Below, one piece after another: positions 29,354 to 39,921 of a stretch of 64,000 nt of DNA. The position numbers were made by a program, and so were the translations under genes. Below the pieces are notes generated by a model, which saw nothing but the letters and a program-made list of their open reading frames with translations, was not told where the DNA came from and did not search any database. How positions within the stretch are numbered: position 1 is the stretch's first letter; every line of letters starts with the position of its first letter. Origin of the DNA: Buttiauxella sp. A111 (GTDB taxonomy: Bacteria; Pseudomonadota; Gammaproteobacteria; Enterobacterales; Enterobacteriaceae); the NCBI RefSeq assembly GCF_014189855.1, contig NZ_BJFN01000002.1, positions 186,001 through 250,000 on the forward strand, in the 5' to 3' direction.

Positions 29354-29563
29354 CTGTCACCACAAACCGTTGTTACCCCACCGAAAGTCGACGATGGGTT
29401 GCAAATACGCATCTGTGCAGATGCGCTCCGAAAGCAGCGGATCATAGCATAAAGGGCGTCGGGGTAGAGTCGGCGATGTTGTAAAAGATATGTAATATCC
29501 CCGTCATCCTTCAAGTCGCAGGGGTGTTTATAAACTGGAAAATATGAGGGAACAACGAGCGCC

Positions 29564-31810
29564 TTAGCGCCCGCCGCGAATCAAACCACCCATGCCACGA
29601 CGCTCCATGAAGGATGCAACTTGATGGCGTACTTCTGTCGCAAGCTGAGCCTCAAGGCTGCGCTGTGCCAGTAATTGCACCTCTTCCAGACTAATGTGTC
29701 GCAGCAAATATTTAACACGCGCCACTGAACGACCATTCATCGACAAATGGCGATAGCCCATGCCAACCAGCAGAGCAACACACATCGGGTCGCCTGCCAT
29801 TTCACCGCAAAGGCACAAATCGATGCCGTTACGTTCAGCTTCTTTAGCAATATGATTCAATGCACGCAGCATCGCCGGGTGCAGGCTGTCATAGAGGCTA
29901 GCTACGCGAGTGTTGTTACGATCGACAGCCAGTAAATACTGCGTTAGGTCGTTAGTGCCGACAGAGATGAAATCAACGCGGCTGGCAAGATGCCCAAGCA
30001 TGAACACCATCGACGGGACTTCAACCATGATGCCAATACGTAGTTTGGGTAACTCGTAGCCCAGCACTTCTTCTACTTCGCGCCCGGCGCGGTCTATCAG
30101 TCTACGAGCTTCGTCAATCTCGTCGATGCTGGTTATCATCGGCAGCAGAATGCTCAGGTTGCCAGTGGCAGCATTGGCACGCAGCATGGCACGCACCTGC
30201 ACCAGGAAAATCTCAGGTTGGTCAAGCGTGATACGGATCCCTCGCCAGCCAAGACACGGGTTTTCCTCGCTGATTGGCATGTAGGGCAGTTGTTTATCCG
30301 CGCCAACATCCAGTGTTCGCAGCGTAACGGGTTTGTCGTTAAACATCTGCAACATGCCCTGATACTGGGCGACCTGCTCTTCTTCCGACGGGAAACCACT
30401 TTGCAGCATGAATGGGATTTCGGTGCGATATAAACCAATGCCATCAATGCGGCTGCCAAGCAGTTGTTCATGCTCGGGACTCAGACCAGCATTCAGCATC
30501 ACCTGCACACGCTCACCGCTTTTTAGCGCAGCGGGGCTATCAACGTCGTCCTCAACCAATCGGCTAAGTTCGTTCTCTTCGGTAATGAGCCGCTGGTATT
30601 CCTGCAACAGTACCGTTTCCGGGTCAACCAGCAATTCGCCGCGGTAACCATCCACAACTAAAGTTCGGCGATGCAGCACCGAAGGCTGGATATCCGCCCC
30701 CATGACCGTTGGGATGCCCAACGCACGCACCATGATCGCCGCGTGCGAGTTCGCCGCACCATCGCGCACGACTACGCCAACCAGGCGGTTTTGCGGTAAC
30801 TCAGCAAGGGTCGTCGCGGATAACTCATCAGCCACCAACACAAAGCGTTCAGGCCAGGTGTTTGGGCTCTGGATGGTGTCATCGAGATGGAATAACAGAC
30901 GTTGACCGAGGGTACGAAGATCGCCTGCGCGTTCTTTTAAGTAGCCGTCAGTCAGGCTTGCGAATTGCTCCGCAAACTTTTCGATAACTTTTTTAACCGC
31001 CCATTCTGCAACCGAGCCTTTATCAACTTCTTCGAATAATTCTCGACGAAGACGGGCATCGGTTAACAGGTGCGAATAGAGGTCAAAGATAGCCGCAGTT
31101 TCTTTCTGGGCCCCCGCCGCAAAACGTTTGCTGTAACGTCGAAATTCGTTAGACGCTTCTTCAAGTGCCGCGGTAAGACGCTCGCGCTCAAGCGTGGTAT
31201 CCAGTGTCGACGCTTCAGACACTTGCTCCATTAATGGGAGCGTTGAGTCCATCCAGCCTTCAGCAATCGCAACGCCTGGCGATGCAGGCAATGCCCGGAT
31301 ACGCGTCTGGCGATATTGGCCAAATAAGGCGGCTAACTGTGATTGAGAGAGGATGGCTGCCATTTGTGTGGCGAGCGTAACGAGAAAGGACTCCTCGCTT
31401 TCATCATATTGCCGGTGCTCACGTTGTTGTACCACCAGCACCCCCAGCAATTGACGTCGCTGGATGATGGGTACGCCAAGGAAGGCTCGAAATCGTTCTT
31501 CTTTTACTGCGGGGACATATTTAAAGCTGGGATGTTTTTGCGCATCAGCAAGGTTTATCGGTTCTGCAAGACGGCCGACCAACCCGACAATGCCTTCATC
31601 AAATGCGAGTGTGATTGTGCGACCACGCGGCTTTTTAAGGCCGCGCGTCGCCATCAGGTAAAAGCAACGCCGGTCATGATCTGCGAGATAAACCGAGCAT
31701 ACCTCGGTGTCCATCGCAAGGCAGATATCTGTAACCAAAATATCCAGCGCCTCATTGAGGCGCGGAGCACTGGCAACCTTCTCGACTATTTCTCGCAAAC
31801 GGGTGAGCAT
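29564..31810 (-). CDS. ptsP: PTS-Ntr phosphotransferase EI-Ntr
   Basis: EI-Ntr is the PEP-dependent kinase that starts the nitrogen phosphotransfer chain (PtsP-NPr-EIIA-Ntr), linked to potassium, nitrogen and stress control. The product has 748 residues as in E. coli. It has an N-terminal GAF domain (about 15-155) that senses glutamine/2-oxoglutarate, an EI N-domain with the phosphorylated His in DGAANSHAAIMVRALGIP (about 350-367), and a C-terminal PEP-binding TIM barrel with LYRTEIPFM, VEVPSMVF, SVGTNDLTQY and the Cys of LCLCGEMAGDP. It follows rppH with an 11-nt gap, as in E. coli. Confidence 0.97.
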   Translation of the reverse strand: MLTRLREIVEKVASAPRLNEALDILVTDICLAMDTEVCSVYLADHDRRCFYLMATRGLKKPRGRTITLAFDEGIVGLVGRLAEPINLADAQKHPSFKYVPAVKEERFRAFLGVPIIQRRQLLGVLVVQQREHRQYDESEESFLVTLATQMAAILSQSQLAALFGQYRQTRIRALPASPGVAIAEGWMDSTLPLMEQVSEASTLDTTLERERLTAALEEASNEFRRYSKRFAAGAQKETAAIFDLYSHLLTDARLRRELFEEVDKGSVAEWAVKKVIEKFAEQFASLTDGYLKERAGDLRTLGQRLLFHLDDTIQSPNTWPERFVLVADELSATTLAELPQNRLVGVVVRDGAANSHAAIMVRALGIPTVMGADIQPSVLHRRTLVVDGYRGELLVDPETVLLQEYQRLITEENELSRLVEDDVDSPAALKSGERVQVMLNAGLSPEHEQLLGSRIDGIGLYRTEIPFMLQSGFPSEEEQVAQYQGMLQMFNDKPVTLRTLDVGADKQLPYMPISEENPCLGWRGIRITLDQPEIFLVQVRAMLRANAATGNLSILLPMITSIDEIDEARRLIDRAGREVEEVLGYELPKLRIGIMVEVPSMVFMLGHLASRVDFISVGTNDLTQYLLAVDRNNTRVASLYDSLHPAMLRALNHIAKEAERNGIDLCLCGEMAGDPMCVALLVGMGYRHLSMNGRSVARVKYLLRHISLEEVQLLAQRSLEAQLATEVRHQVASFMERRGMGGLIRGGR

Positions 31811-31821
31811 TTTTGCGTGAC

Positions 31822-32352
31822 TTAACCTCTTTTACGTCGCCAAGCAGGCGCGTTATTACGTGGTGGCGTAACTTCCTGCAGCGGCATTACGACGCTTGCA
31901 AACTCTTTCATCACCCGACGATAGACATCGCGTTTAAAGGAGACAACCTGACGAACCGGATACCAATAGCTAACCCAGCGCCAGCCATCAAACTCTGGGG
32001 TACTGCTGGTTTGCATATTGATATCGTTATCGCTACTGATCAACTGCAAGAGAAACCATTTTTGTTTCTGGCCGATACAAACCGGCTTTGTGTCCCAACG
32101 CACCAAACGTTTAGGTAACTTGTAACGTAACCAGTTTCGGGTCGAGGCGAGTATTCGGACATCTTTTCGCTGTAAACCCACTTCCTCGAAAAGCTCCCGG
32201 TACATTGCCTGTTCCGGGGATTCGCCAGGATTGATGCCACCTTGCGGAAACTGCCAGGAATGTTGACCAAAACGCCTGGCCCACATCACTTGACCCTGCC
32301 GATTACAGATTACGATACCAACATTCGGGCGGTAGCCATCATCATCGATCAC
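31822..32352 (-). CDS. rppH: RNA pyrophosphohydrolase RppH
   Basis: RppH removes pyrophosphate from 5'-triphosphorylated mRNA and so starts 5'-end-dependent decay by RNase E. The 176-residue product equals E. coli in length. The Nudix box is seen as [11 protein letters not shown] followed by [12 protein letters not shown] (about 38-60), with the REx2EE metal ligands intact. The C-terminus ends in a basic tail (WRRKRG). The start is GTG at 32352, with GAGGTAG upstream. It is transcribed together with ptsP and divergently from mutH across the DARS2-like region. Confidence 0.96.
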   Translation of the reverse strand: MIDDDGYRPNVGIVICNRQGQVMWARRFGQHSWQFPQGGINPGESPEQAMYRELFEEVGLQRKDVRILASTRNWLRYKLPKRLVRWDTKPVCIGQKQKWFLLQLISSDNDINMQTSSTPEFDGWRWVSYWYPVRQVVSFKRDVYRRVMKEFASVVMPLQEVTPPRNNAPAWRRKRG

Positions 32353-32521
32353 CGGACTACCTCAAAACAAACTTAGATTAGGGCGATTGTTTCATACAAG
32401 CGCTAGACGGTAAACCACTGTGTAACGGTTGCCAGAAAGGAATAACAATTGAATAACTCACAAAATATGACCGAGTTATAAACATTAGGCCGTTTTGAGC
32501 GGTGAGTTTATTCACTTTTTC

Positions 32522-32975
32522 TGTGGATATAACTGTGAAGAACTACCTAATACTCTCGGGACAACTTAGGATAACTTCAAAATCGCCTCGCGACTCATAA
32601 AAAAAATACACAATAATTTCAAAGCAATAGTGAGTTAAAAATTAGTTCACAGCTCAGTAGTGTGATGATCATCACATACTAGGATCTTTCACTGATGAAA
32701 GATCGACCAATGACGTTTTTATCCACAGATTGTGCCAACAAGTTAGTCACAAACTGGTGAAAAAATGGGTTTTACCCCCCCGTCAAGGCTGTAAATCGAA
32801 CCAGTAGTGAGCTTTTTTACCAGTTATCCCATTTTTCTGTGGATAACCCGGTGTAAGATCCTGTTCATTGCCAGTGACCAGAATGGGAAAAGGTTTTTGC
32901 ACAATTCAAAATTGATCATTTTTAGCGATAAAAATGATTCAAAATCAGTGCATTGCCATTCTTATCCCCGACACG
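32522..32975. other. Probable DARS2 DnaA-reactivating sequence (687-bp gene-free interval rppH-mutH)
   Basis: In E. coli, DARS2 lies between rppH (ygdP) and mutH and promotes exchange of DnaA-ADP to DnaA-ATP. The same interval here is gene-free (32353-33039) and contains DnaA boxes: a perfect TTATCCACA at 32719-32727 (plus), a perfect TGTGGATAA at 32838-32846 (minus) facing a TTATCCCAT at 32824-32832, and a one-mismatch TGTGGATAT at 32522-32530. Several GATC sites are also present (for example near 32667, 32681, 32700, 32858 and 32914). IHF and Fis sites known for DARS2 could not be placed with confidence. The boundaries are approximate. Confidence 0.8.
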
Positions 32976-33039
32976 CTAAACTATTTCCATGTTGTGGGTA
33001 AACCACGTTCATTTTTTAACCACTTAGCAGTCAGGCACA

Positions 33040-33726
33040 ATGGAAGCACTTCGTCCTTTACTTACCCCTCCAGAAAATGAACAGATTTTACTGGCTCAAG
33101 CCCAGAAACTGGCAGGCTATACGCTGGGCGAATTGGCGGCGCTTGCCAGTTTACCCATCCCCAAAGATCTCAAACGCGACAAAGGTTGGATTGGTGTTTT
33201 ACTCGAATTGTGGTTAGGAGCCAGTGCCGGAAGCAAACCCGAGCAAGATTTCGCAGCACTTGGTATCGAGTTAAAAACAATCCCTGTTGATAGAATGGGA
33301 CGTCCACTGGAAACCACCTTTGTTTGTGTCGCCCCGCTCACTGGTAATACTGGTGTGGTTTGGGAAACCAGCCATGTGCGCCACAAGTTAAAACGCGTGC
33401 TGTGGATCCCTGTTGAAGGAGAGCGGCAAATTCCGTTGGCTGAAAGGCATATTGGCTCACCATTACTGTGGGCACCTTCTGCAGAAGAGGAACGGCAGTT
33501 GCGTTTGGACTGGGAAGAATTGATGGATTTAATTGTGCTTGGGCAGGTCGAACGTATCACTGCTCGTCATGGGGAAGTGTTGCAGTTGCGTCCAAAAGCC
33601 GCCAACAGCAAAGCGTTAACCGATGCGATTGGTGCCGATGGCGCGCCAATTCTGACGTTGCCGCGCGGTTTCTATCTGAAAAAGAATTTTACGGCTGCTC
33701 TGCTGGCTAATCATTTCTCGTTGTAG
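33040..33726 (+). CDS. mutH: DNA mismatch repair endonuclease MutH
   Basis: MutH nicks the unmethylated strand at hemimethylated GATC after activation by MutS-MutL. The product has 228 residues (E. coli 229). The catalytic residues are visible in [12 protein letters not shown]: Asp70, Glu77 and Lys79. The flexible loop and C-terminal region ([18 protein letters not shown]) that contact MutL and DNA are intact. It is divergent from rppH across the DARS2-like region and followed by ygdQ. Confidence 0.97.
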   Translation: MEALRPLLTPPENEQILLAQAQKLAGYTLGELAALASLPIPKDLKRDKGWIGVLLELWLGASAGSKPEQDFAALGIELKTIPVDRMGRPLETTFVCVAPLTGNTGVVWETSHVRHKLKRVLWIPVEGERQIPLAERHIGSPLLWAPSAEEERQLRLDWEELMDLIVLGQVERITARHGEVLQLRPKAANSKALTDAIGADGAPILTLPRGFYLKKNFTAALLANHFSL

Positions 33727-33801
33727 ATTCATTTAACTTGCACCCAGATCAGGGCTGGCGTTTATAATTGGCGTTTTATAAATTTCAGGCAGGATTTTTT
33801 A

Positions 33802-34515
33802 ATGTTGTTTGCATGGATTACCGATCCTAATGCGTGGATGGCGCTGGGCACCCTGACGATTCTGGAAATCGTTCTGGGTATCGACAATATCATTTTTCTC
33901 TCGTTAGTCGTGGCGAAACTGCCAAAAGCTCAACAGGCCAAAGCGCGCCGTCTGGGTCTGGGTGCCGCGATGATCATGCGTCTGGTGCTGCTGGCGTCTA
34001 TCGCCTGGATGACGCATTTGATTCACCCACTGTTTAGCATAATGGGCCATGATTTCTCTGCGCGAGACCTCATTTTGTCATTGGGCGGTCTGTTCTTAAT
34101 CTGGAAGGCCAGCAAAGAGATCCACGAATCCATCGAAGGGGAAGAAGAGAGCATAAAAACCAACGTTCACTCTTTCTTTGGCGCGATAGTGCAAATCATG
34201 CTGCTGGATATTATTTTCAGCCTCGATTCGGTGATTACCGCTGTCGGCCTGTCCGACCATCTTTTCATCATGATGGCAGCCGTGGTTATTGCCGTGCTGG
34301 TGATGATGTTCGCGGCAAAATCGATTGGTGATTTTGTTGAGCGTCACCCGTCGGTGAAAATGTTGGCGTTGTCATTCCTGTTACTGGTCGGCTTTACCTT
34401 GATTCTTGAAGGCTTCGATATTCACGTGCCGAAAGGTTACATCTACTTTGCGATGTTCTTCTCAATCGCCGTAGAAACACTGAACCTGATCCGTAACAAA
34501 AAGAACCCGCTGTAA
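33802..34515 (+). CDS. ygdQ: TerC-family inner-membrane protein YgdQ
   Basis: A 237-residue integral membrane protein of the TerC family, the group that includes candidate manganese exporters. About seven membrane segments are seen, with the conserved acidic motifs EIVLGIDNIIF (about 22-32) and LDIIFSLDSVITAVG (about 135-149), where the Asp and Asn residues within membranes are thought to bind metal. It lies 75 nt after mutH, as in E. coli, and is followed by a terminator. A manganese role is an inference from homologues. Confidence 0.92.
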   Translation: MLFAWITDPNAWMALGTLTILEIVLGIDNIIFLSLVVAKLPKAQQAKARRLGLGAAMIMRLVLLASIAWMTHLIHPLFSIMGHDFSARDLILSLGGLFLIWKASKEIHESIEGEEESIKTNVHSFFGAIVQIMLLDIIFSLDSVITAVGLSDHLFIMMAAVVIAVLVMMFAAKSIGDFVERHPSVKMLALSFLLLVGFTLILEGFDIHVPKGYIYFAMFFSIAVETLNLIRNKKNPL

Positions 34516-34522
34516 CCCACGC

Positions 34523-34557
34523 AGGGGAAGCATTCACGCTTCCCCTCTGTTTCTTTT
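34523..34557 (+). terminator. Terminator after ygdQ
   Basis: A perfect stem AGGGGAAGC/GCTTCCCCT (34523-34531 and 34538-34546) with loop ATTCAC, followed by CTGTTTCTTTT. Confidence 0.78.
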
Positions 34558-34641
34558 AAGAATTTGCTGCTTATCATCATCATCAAATCTAGTTATTACT
34601 AGACTGTATATGTCACTCCATACCACTCGAGGCGAATAACG

Positions 34642-34860
34642 ATGAAAAAATGGGCTGTTCTTATTTCCGCTGTCGGTCTGGCATTTGCGGTTTCCGGTTG
34701 TAGTAGCGATTACGTGATGGCAACCAAAGATGGTCGTATGATCCTGACTGACGGTAAACCCAAAGTCGATGACGACACCGGCTTAGTCAGCTACCGTGAT
34801 CAGCAAGGCAACGAGATGCAGATCAATCGCGACGATGTTTCACAAATCATTGAGCGTTAA
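34642..34860 (+). CDS. ygdR: DUF903 lipoprotein YgdR
   Basis: A 72-residue lipoprotein and paralogue of YgdI (6060-6287). The leader has Lys2-Lys3, a hydrophobic core and a lipobox ending VSGC with Cys20. The mature DUF903 part ([20 protein letters not shown]...[11 protein letters not shown]) is colinear with YgdI. It has its own GAGG ribosome site before the ATG and stands alone between ygdQ and tas. The function is not known. Confidence 0.93.
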   Translation: MKKWAVLISAVGLAFAVSGCSSDYVMATKDGRMILTDGKPKVDDDTGLVSYRDQQGNEMQINRDDVSQIIER

Positions 34861-35004
34861 AATATAAAGGTCAGCGCCTGGCTGGCCTGTAATACTTTTC
34901 TTCACTTCCCCTCTTCCGCTTTTGTCTCCCCTCTGCCATGTTTATAGTCCATTTTTTGTTGGGCGCATGCCTGACCGTCAGACTGAATAATAAGGAAAGC
35001 GGCT

Positions 35005-36045
35005 ATGCACTATCACCGTATCCCCCACAGCTCTCTTGAAATAAGTACGCTAGGGCTGGGAACCATGACGTTTGGTGAGCAAAACAGCGAAGCCGACGCA
35101 CATGCACAGCTTGATTACGCAGTCCATCAGGGGGTTAACCTCATTGATGTCGCTGAAATGTATCCGGTCCCGCCACGCCCGGAGACACAAGGACTCACCG
35201 AAACTTATGTCGGCAACTGGCTAAAACAGCGCGCTAATCGCGAGAAGCTGATTATTGCCACCAAAGTCAGCGGTCCGAGCCGCAATAACGACGCAGGCAT
35301 TCGACCGAATCAGATACTGGATCGCAGAAATATTCGTGATGCGCTGGATGCCAGTTTGAAGCGTCTGCAAACCGACTATATCGATCTCTATCAAGTACAC
35401 TGGCCGCAACGCGCCACTAACTGTTTTGGCAAACTGGGTTATACGTGGACCGATAATGCAGTGCCGGTCACGCTGCTTGAAACACTTGAAGCACTCACAG
35501 AGTTTCAGCGCGCCGGGAAAATCCGTTACATCGGTGTTTCCAACGAGACTCCGTGGGGTGTGATGCGTTATCTGCAATTGGCAGAGAAGCATGATTTACC
35601 GCGTATCGTTACCATCCAGAACCCGTACAGTCTGGTAAACCGTAGCTTTGAAGTGGGTCTGGCAGAGATTACTCAGCGCGAAGGCGTGGAGCTATTGGCC
35701 TATTCTTGTCTGGGGTTCGGTACTCTGACGGGTAAATACCTCAACGGAGCCAAACCTGCTGGTGCGCGCAATACCCTATTCAGCCGTTTCACCCGTTACA
35801 GCGGTGAGCAAACGCAGCTAGCGGTTGCCGCTTATGTCGATGTTGCGAAGCGACACAATCTCGACCCGGCTCAAATGGCACTGGCGTTTGTCCGCCGCCA
35901 ACCGTTTGTCGCCAGCACGCTGTTAGGTGCCACCACGCTTGAGCAATTGAAAACCAACCTTGAGAGCCTGCATCTGGACTTGAGTGAAGAGGTGATTGAG
36001 GAGTTGGAAGCGGTGAATCGGGTTTATACCTATCCAGCGCCATGA
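35005..36045 (+). CDS. tas: Aldo-keto reductase Tas
   Basis: An NADP(H)-dependent aldo-keto reductase of the Tas group, 346 residues as in E. coli, where it was found as a suppressor of tyrosine auxotrophy. The AKR catalytic set is seen as Asp48 and Tyr53 in NLIDVAEMYPVPP (about 45-57), Lys in ATKVSG (about 86-91) and His in YQVHWP (about 131-136). The NADP-binding segment SCLGFGTLTGKYL and QMALAFVRRQPFV follow. AAGGAAAG precedes the start. It is followed by a dispersed repeat, not by a gene in the same direction. Confidence 0.93.
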   Translation: MHYHRIPHSSLEISTLGLGTMTFGEQNSEADAHAQLDYAVHQGVNLIDVAEMYPVPPRPETQGLTETYVGNWLKQRANREKLIIATKVSGPSRNNDAGIRPNQILDRRNIRDALDASLKRLQTDYIDLYQVHWPQRATNCFGKLGYTWTDNAVPVTLLETLEALTEFQRAGKIRYIGVSNETPWGVMRYLQLAEKHDLPRIVTIQNPYSLVNRSFEVGLAEITQREGVELLAYSCLGFGTLTGKYLNGAKPAGARNTLFSRFTRYSGEQTQLAVAAYVDVAKRHNLDPAQMALAFVRRQPFVASTLLGATTLEQLKTNLESLHLDLSEEVIEELEAVNRVYTYPAP

Positions 36046-36088
36046 TGTGGTAATCCACAACGCTGGGATCTGCCATTCCCCTGTTTTT

Positions 36089-36287
36089 CCGTTCACCCGT
36101 GCGTTTGGCTATCTCTGTAACCGTTGCTAACGGTGAACGTGCCAGGAGGATTACGCCATCCTCCTGGCGACCTCGGCGCCCGGTTTTAAATTGCCGGGAG
36201 TCCGGGTTCTTAGGGTGGCGACGGTGGCCACCCTAAGTCGTTCACCGGTTCGGTAACTGCATATAACGGAAGACTTCGGGTGAACGG
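36089..36287 (+). repeat. Short copy of the stem-variable palindromic repeat
   Basis: A 199-bp element bounded by CCGTTCACC and GGGTGAACGG. It holds two perfect hairpins: GCCAGGAGGA/TCCTCCTGGC (36141-36150 and 36159-36168, loop TTACGCCA) and CTTAGGGTGGC/GCCACCCTAAG (36209-36219 and 36227-36237, loop GACGGTG). Its two ends match the two ends of the 538-bp copy at 56683-57220 in opposite orientation, but the central part is missing. The junction lies in TTGCCG (about 36191-36196), a sequence present at both edges of the missing part. Confidence 0.85.
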
Positions 36288-36369
36288 AACCTTTTCGACA
36301 CTGACAAAGTGCCCCTCTCCACCTAACCTCAAAAAGATGACTAAGAGACAGCCAGATGGCGATGCCCCC

Positions 36370-37566
36370 CTATTTCTGTCGAATCTGCCAAACCCACAAC
36401 CCGCCGATAGCCAGCGCAAACACTGCCCCAAAGCCAATGCCAATACCGACAATCGGCGCACCGGTTTTTACCGCCAGTGAGTAAAGCCCCAACATCAGCA
36501 ACATCGCGGTATTTTCACCGAGATTCTGCACTGCAATGGCATTCCCCGCGCCAACCGAATGTTTGCCTCGCTCCTGAAGAAGTGCGTTAAGCGGAACAAC
36601 GAAGAACCCGCCCAAAATACCAATCAGCACGAGCAGCATGTAAGACGGCAGCAACGCGTTTTGCATGGCAAAGAACAAAACGCCAACGCCGATCAAAATC
36701 CCCGCCGGCATACACCGCGCTACAGTTTTCAGTGTCACCAGTTTTGCCGCAGCCCCTGCACCAACCACGATGCCCACTGCAACCATGGCATTCAGATACG
36801 TTGGCGTCGCGTTATCGGTAATTCCCAGCGCCACCGGCACCCATAAAACCAGTAAGAAACGCAACGTCACGCCCGCGCCCCAGAACAAGCTAGTGCCAAC
36901 TAACGAGAAACGAGTTTCACCATTTTGCCAAAGTGTACGGCAGGCATTGAAGAAACTGCGGGTCATCGGGGTAAAACGCCAGGACTGCCCAGGACGGGCT
37001 GGCGCAAGTTTCGGAATAAAAATATTCGCCACGACCGCCCCGGCATACACCAGTACACATACGCCAAGTGCCGCAACAATATGCCAATCAGCCAGCACAC
37101 CGCCCGCCATAGAACCCAGCAGAATGGCAGCAATGGTCGATGACTCCATCAGGCCATTTGCCTTAACCAGACGATCGCCAGTCGTTAACTCACCAAGGAT
37201 TCCGTATTTAGCCGGTGAATACGTCGCAGCACCTATACCCACCAGCGTGTAACCGATAAAGGGATTGAGCCCAAAACAGATAACCGCCGCGCCGATTAGC
37301 TTAAGGCTGTTGGCAAACATCATCACTCGCCCTTTGGCAAAGCTATCAGCCACCTGTCCGACAAACGGGGCAAACAAAATGTAAGCGCCGACAAATACCA
37401 TCTGCAAAACGGGCTGGCTCCAGTCGGGATAGAACTGCTGCTTCAATACCGCCAGAGTTGCAAACAGCAAAGCGTTATCACCAAACGCCGATAAAAATTG
37501 CGCGCAAGTGACTGCCATCATGCCCCTGGACCAAATGGAGGTATCGTTCACGGCGCTATCACGCAT
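36370..37566 (-). CDS. lplT: Lysophospholipid transporter LplT
   Basis: LplT is an MFS protein that flips lysophosphatidylethanolamine inward across the inner membrane for re-acylation by Aas. The 398-residue product has 12 hydrophobic segments. It has MFS-type loop motifs after TM2 ([14 protein letters not shown], about 65-78) and the [12 protein letters not shown] segment typical of LplT. Its start overlaps the aas 3' end by 8 nt (37559-37566), so the two are one coupled operon. Confidence 0.95.
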   Translation of the reverse strand: MRDSAVNDTSIWSRGMMAVTCAQFLSAFGDNALLFATLAVLKQQFYPDWSQPVLQMVFVGAYILFAPFVGQVADSFAKGRVMMFANSLKLIGAAVICFGLNPFIGYTLVGIGAATYSPAKYGILGELTTGDRLVKANGLMESSTIAAILLGSMAGGVLADWHIVAALGVCVLVYAGAVVANIFIPKLAPARPGQSWRFTPMTRSFFNACRTLWQNGETRFSLVGTSLFWGAGVTLRFLLVLWVPVALGITDNATPTYLNAMVAVGIVVGAGAAAKLVTLKTVARCMPAGILIGVGVLFFAMQNALLPSYMLLVLIGILGGFFVVPLNALLQERGKHSVGAGNAIAVQNLGENTAMLLMLGLYSLAVKTGAPIVGIGIGFGAVFALAIGGLWVWQIRQK

Positions 37567-39718
37567 GCTTTGTCTCCGGTTGGTCTACCATTGCTTTCAG
37601 GCTGACAAAATCAGGTTTACCACTACCCAACACAGGTAACTGTTTCAGGAAGCGGATATCTCGTGGTACAGCCAACTCAGGCACACCATGGGCGCGAGCG
37701 TATTGCAGCAGTTTTTCTCGATTGAGTTCGTTATCCGTGGTGTACATCACCAATGCTTCACCTTTCGCCGCATCCGTTTTGATAACGGTTGCATGCATTT
37801 TCTCTGGTGAAACACCCAGCGCCAGTTGCTCGACCATTTCCAGCGAAACCATTTCACCCGCAATTTTGGCGAAGCGTTTAGCGCGCCCCTGAATCACACA
37901 AAAACCCTGCTCATCGAATCTGACAATATCACCCGTGTCATACCAACCCGCTTCCACTTCGCCCTGCGCATTTTCAGCACTCGGCGCTTCCAGCACGCCT
38001 GGGTTTTCGACTCGCAGGTAACCCTTCATGATGTTCGGCCCTTTCAGTTGCAACCGCCCACCGTTTTCAATACCGGGTACCGCCATCAGACGGGCATCCA
38101 TCGCTGGCAAAATACGCCCCACCGTGCCTACTTTTGCCGCCATAGGGACATTAATTGAAACGACTGGCGCGCATTCCGTAACGCCATAACCTTCAAGAAT
38201 ACGCAGGCCAAATTTATCCTGCCAAAGCTGCTTAGTGCTTTCCTGAAGTTTTTCTGCTCCCGCAACCACGTAACGCAGACGGAAGAAGTCATAAGGATTG
38301 GCGAAGCGTGCATAGTTGCCAAGGAAGGTCGAGGTGCCAAACAATACGGTGCAGTTACGGTCATAAACCAGTTCCGGCACAATGCGGTAATGCAGAGGGC
38401 TTGGATAGAGGAATACTTCGGCCCCTGTAAGTAGCGGGGTAAATAGGCCGACTGTCAGACCAAACGAGTGGAACAGCGGCAGTGCCGACATAAAGCGATC
38501 GTTGGCGGTGAAATCCGCGATAGTACGAATTTGCTCAACGTTCGCCAGTAAGCTTTTGTGGCTGTGCACCACACCTTTGGGATTTCCTTCCGAGCCGGAT
38601 GTAAATAACACCATCGCTGCATCTTCGGGTTGCTGTTTAACCTGTGCCAGGCGCGGCATAAATAAATGACTGAAAATCCAAATTTTATCGGCGAGCGTAA
38701 CATCGGCTTTTAAATCTTCCAGAAACACCCAGCGCACCTGCGAAAGTTGCTCTGGCAAATGCCATAACTTGCCTTTGTCGAGAAACTGACGGGAGGTGAA
38801 AATGGTTTTGAGTTGCGCGGCCGTAATCGCGCTGGTCAGCCCTTTCACACCTGAGGTGTAGTTCATCATCGCCGGAATGCGTCCGCGCGAAGACGCACCA
38901 AAAATCACCGCCGCGCTGATTGCCGCATTCGGCAACATCAGGCCAATCGTTTCACCAGGAGCGGTGTATTTATTCAAAATACGCCCGACAAACAGCGTTT
39001 TGGTCAGCAAGCTGCGGTATGTGTCGGGTTTGAAATTAATATCTTCGATGCAGTTTTTGCGCTCACCATAACGATATTGCGCGGCGAGTAACGCTTCGTA
39101 TAACGTCTCTCTTGGGCGCACAGCCATACGCGCTTCCATCATTATTTGATGCAGCATTTCTCCGGCCATTTTGCGGCGTTCACGCGCACGTGGCGCGTCC
39201 GGCATTGGAAGCGAGGTCGGTGGCAGGATATGCAGGCTGATACGTGGAAATAAGCGACGTTTGACTAACCCTTTCAGGCGGCTAAAGAACGTCAGTTCAG
39301 CTCCATCAATACGAATCGGGATGACCGTCGCATTCGATTTAGCAGCGACAAACCCGGCCCCTTCATAGATTTTCATCAAAGAACCGGTCACCGAGATACG
39401 TCCTTCCGGGAAAATAACCACCGGACGGCCCTGCTCAACCAGACGCACCAGATGTTTAATCGACATCGGTTTCGTTGGGTCAAGCGGCACAAAATCAATC
39501 AGTGATTTCAGCCAACGGATGTACCACTGCTGGCTAATGGAAGAATAGACGGCGAAAACCGGGCGCACCGGTAAAAATAGCGCTAATAAAATCCCGTCAA
39601 TAAACGAAACGTGATTGGGGACGATCAGAGTGCGCGATTGGGAAAGAACGTGTTGATCGCCATAAAGTCGTACTCTGAACAAAATACGAAATAGCGTCCG
39701 GAAAAAACCAAATAGCAT
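37559..39718 (-). CDS. aas: 2-acyl-glycerophosphoethanolamine acyltransferase / acyl-ACP synthetase Aas
   Basis: A bifunctional inner-membrane enzyme that activates fatty acids onto an ACP subunit and transfers them to 2-acyl-lysophosphatidylethanolamine delivered by LplT. The product has 719 residues as in E. coli. The N-terminal PlsC-type domain (about 1-190) has NHVSFID (H-x4-D, about 36-42) and FPEGRI (about 98-103). The C-terminal AMP-binding domain has [19 protein letters not shown] (about 370-388), [10 protein letters not shown] and [10 protein letters not shown]. It is the first gene of aas-lplT and lies downstream of omrA on the same strand. Confidence 0.96.
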   Translation of the reverse strand: MLFGFFRTLFRILFRVRLYGDQHVLSQSRTLIVPNHVSFIDGILLALFLPVRPVFAVYSSISQQWYIRWLKSLIDFVPLDPTKPMSIKHLVRLVEQGRPVVIFPEGRISVTGSLMKIYEGAGFVAAKSNATVIPIRIDGAELTFFSRLKGLVKRRLFPRISLHILPPTSLPMPDAPRARERRKMAGEMLHQIMMEARMAVRPRETLYEALLAAQYRYGERKNCIEDINFKPDTYRSLLTKTLFVGRILNKYTAPGETIGLMLPNAAISAAVIFGASSRGRIPAMMNYTSGVKGLTSAITAAQLKTIFTSRQFLDKGKLWHLPEQLSQVRWVFLEDLKADVTLADKIWIFSHLFMPRLAQVKQQPEDAAMVLFTSGSEGNPKGVVHSHKSLLANVEQIRTIADFTANDRFMSALPLFHSFGLTVGLFTPLLTGAEVFLYPSPLHYRIVPELVYDRNCTVLFGTSTFLGNYARFANPYDFFRLRYVVAGAEKLQESTKQLWQDKFGLRILEGYGVTECAPVVSINVPMAAKVGTVGRILPAMDARLMAVPGIENGGRLQLKGPNIMKGYLRVENPGVLEAPSAENAQGEVEAGWYDTGDIVRFDEQGFCVIQGRAKRFAKIAGEMVSLEMVEQLALGVSPEKMHATVIKTDAAKGEALVMYTTDNELNREKLLQYARAHGVPELAVPRDIRFLKQLPVLGSGKPDFVSLKAMVDQPETKHA

Positions 39719-39833
39719 AGCAACTCCCTTTGTCGTGAATAAGCCGCAGACAGTTAAGTGTAATGCCTGCAGATTACATGAGTAACATTAAAGGAGCGAT
39801 AGTGTGAGTGAATGTAAAGTCTGAAAAAAAGGC

Positions 39834-39921
39834 AAAAAAAACCTGCGCATCTGCGCAGGTTGGTGCAAAAGAATTGTACTTAACAACGTACCTAGAATTC
39901 TCACCAATCAATACCTCTGGG
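39834..39921 (-). ncRNA. omrA: OmrA small RNA
   Basis: An Hfq-dependent, OmpR-activated sRNA that represses outer-membrane protein, curli and flagellar mRNAs. It reads on the minus strand from the conserved 5' seed CCCAGAGGTATTGATTGGTG to the terminator ACCAACCTGCGC...GCGCAGGTTTTTTTT, 88 nt in all. The seed and terminator agree with E. coli OmrA as I know it; the middle (about 39860-39895) differs. It lies between aas and omrB, as in E. coli. Confidence 0.93.

Noticed and set aside
28319-29452. 377-codon plus-strand frame across thyA and lgt
   Set aside because: Long, but it is antisense to two well-supported conserved genes, with His/Thr/Gln-rich content and no start signal.
32807-33001. 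64-codon frame in the rppH-mutH interval
   Set aside because: It crosses DnaA boxes of the DARS2-like region, is Cys/Phe/Lys-rich without a ribosome site, and is better explained by AT-rich regulatory DNA.
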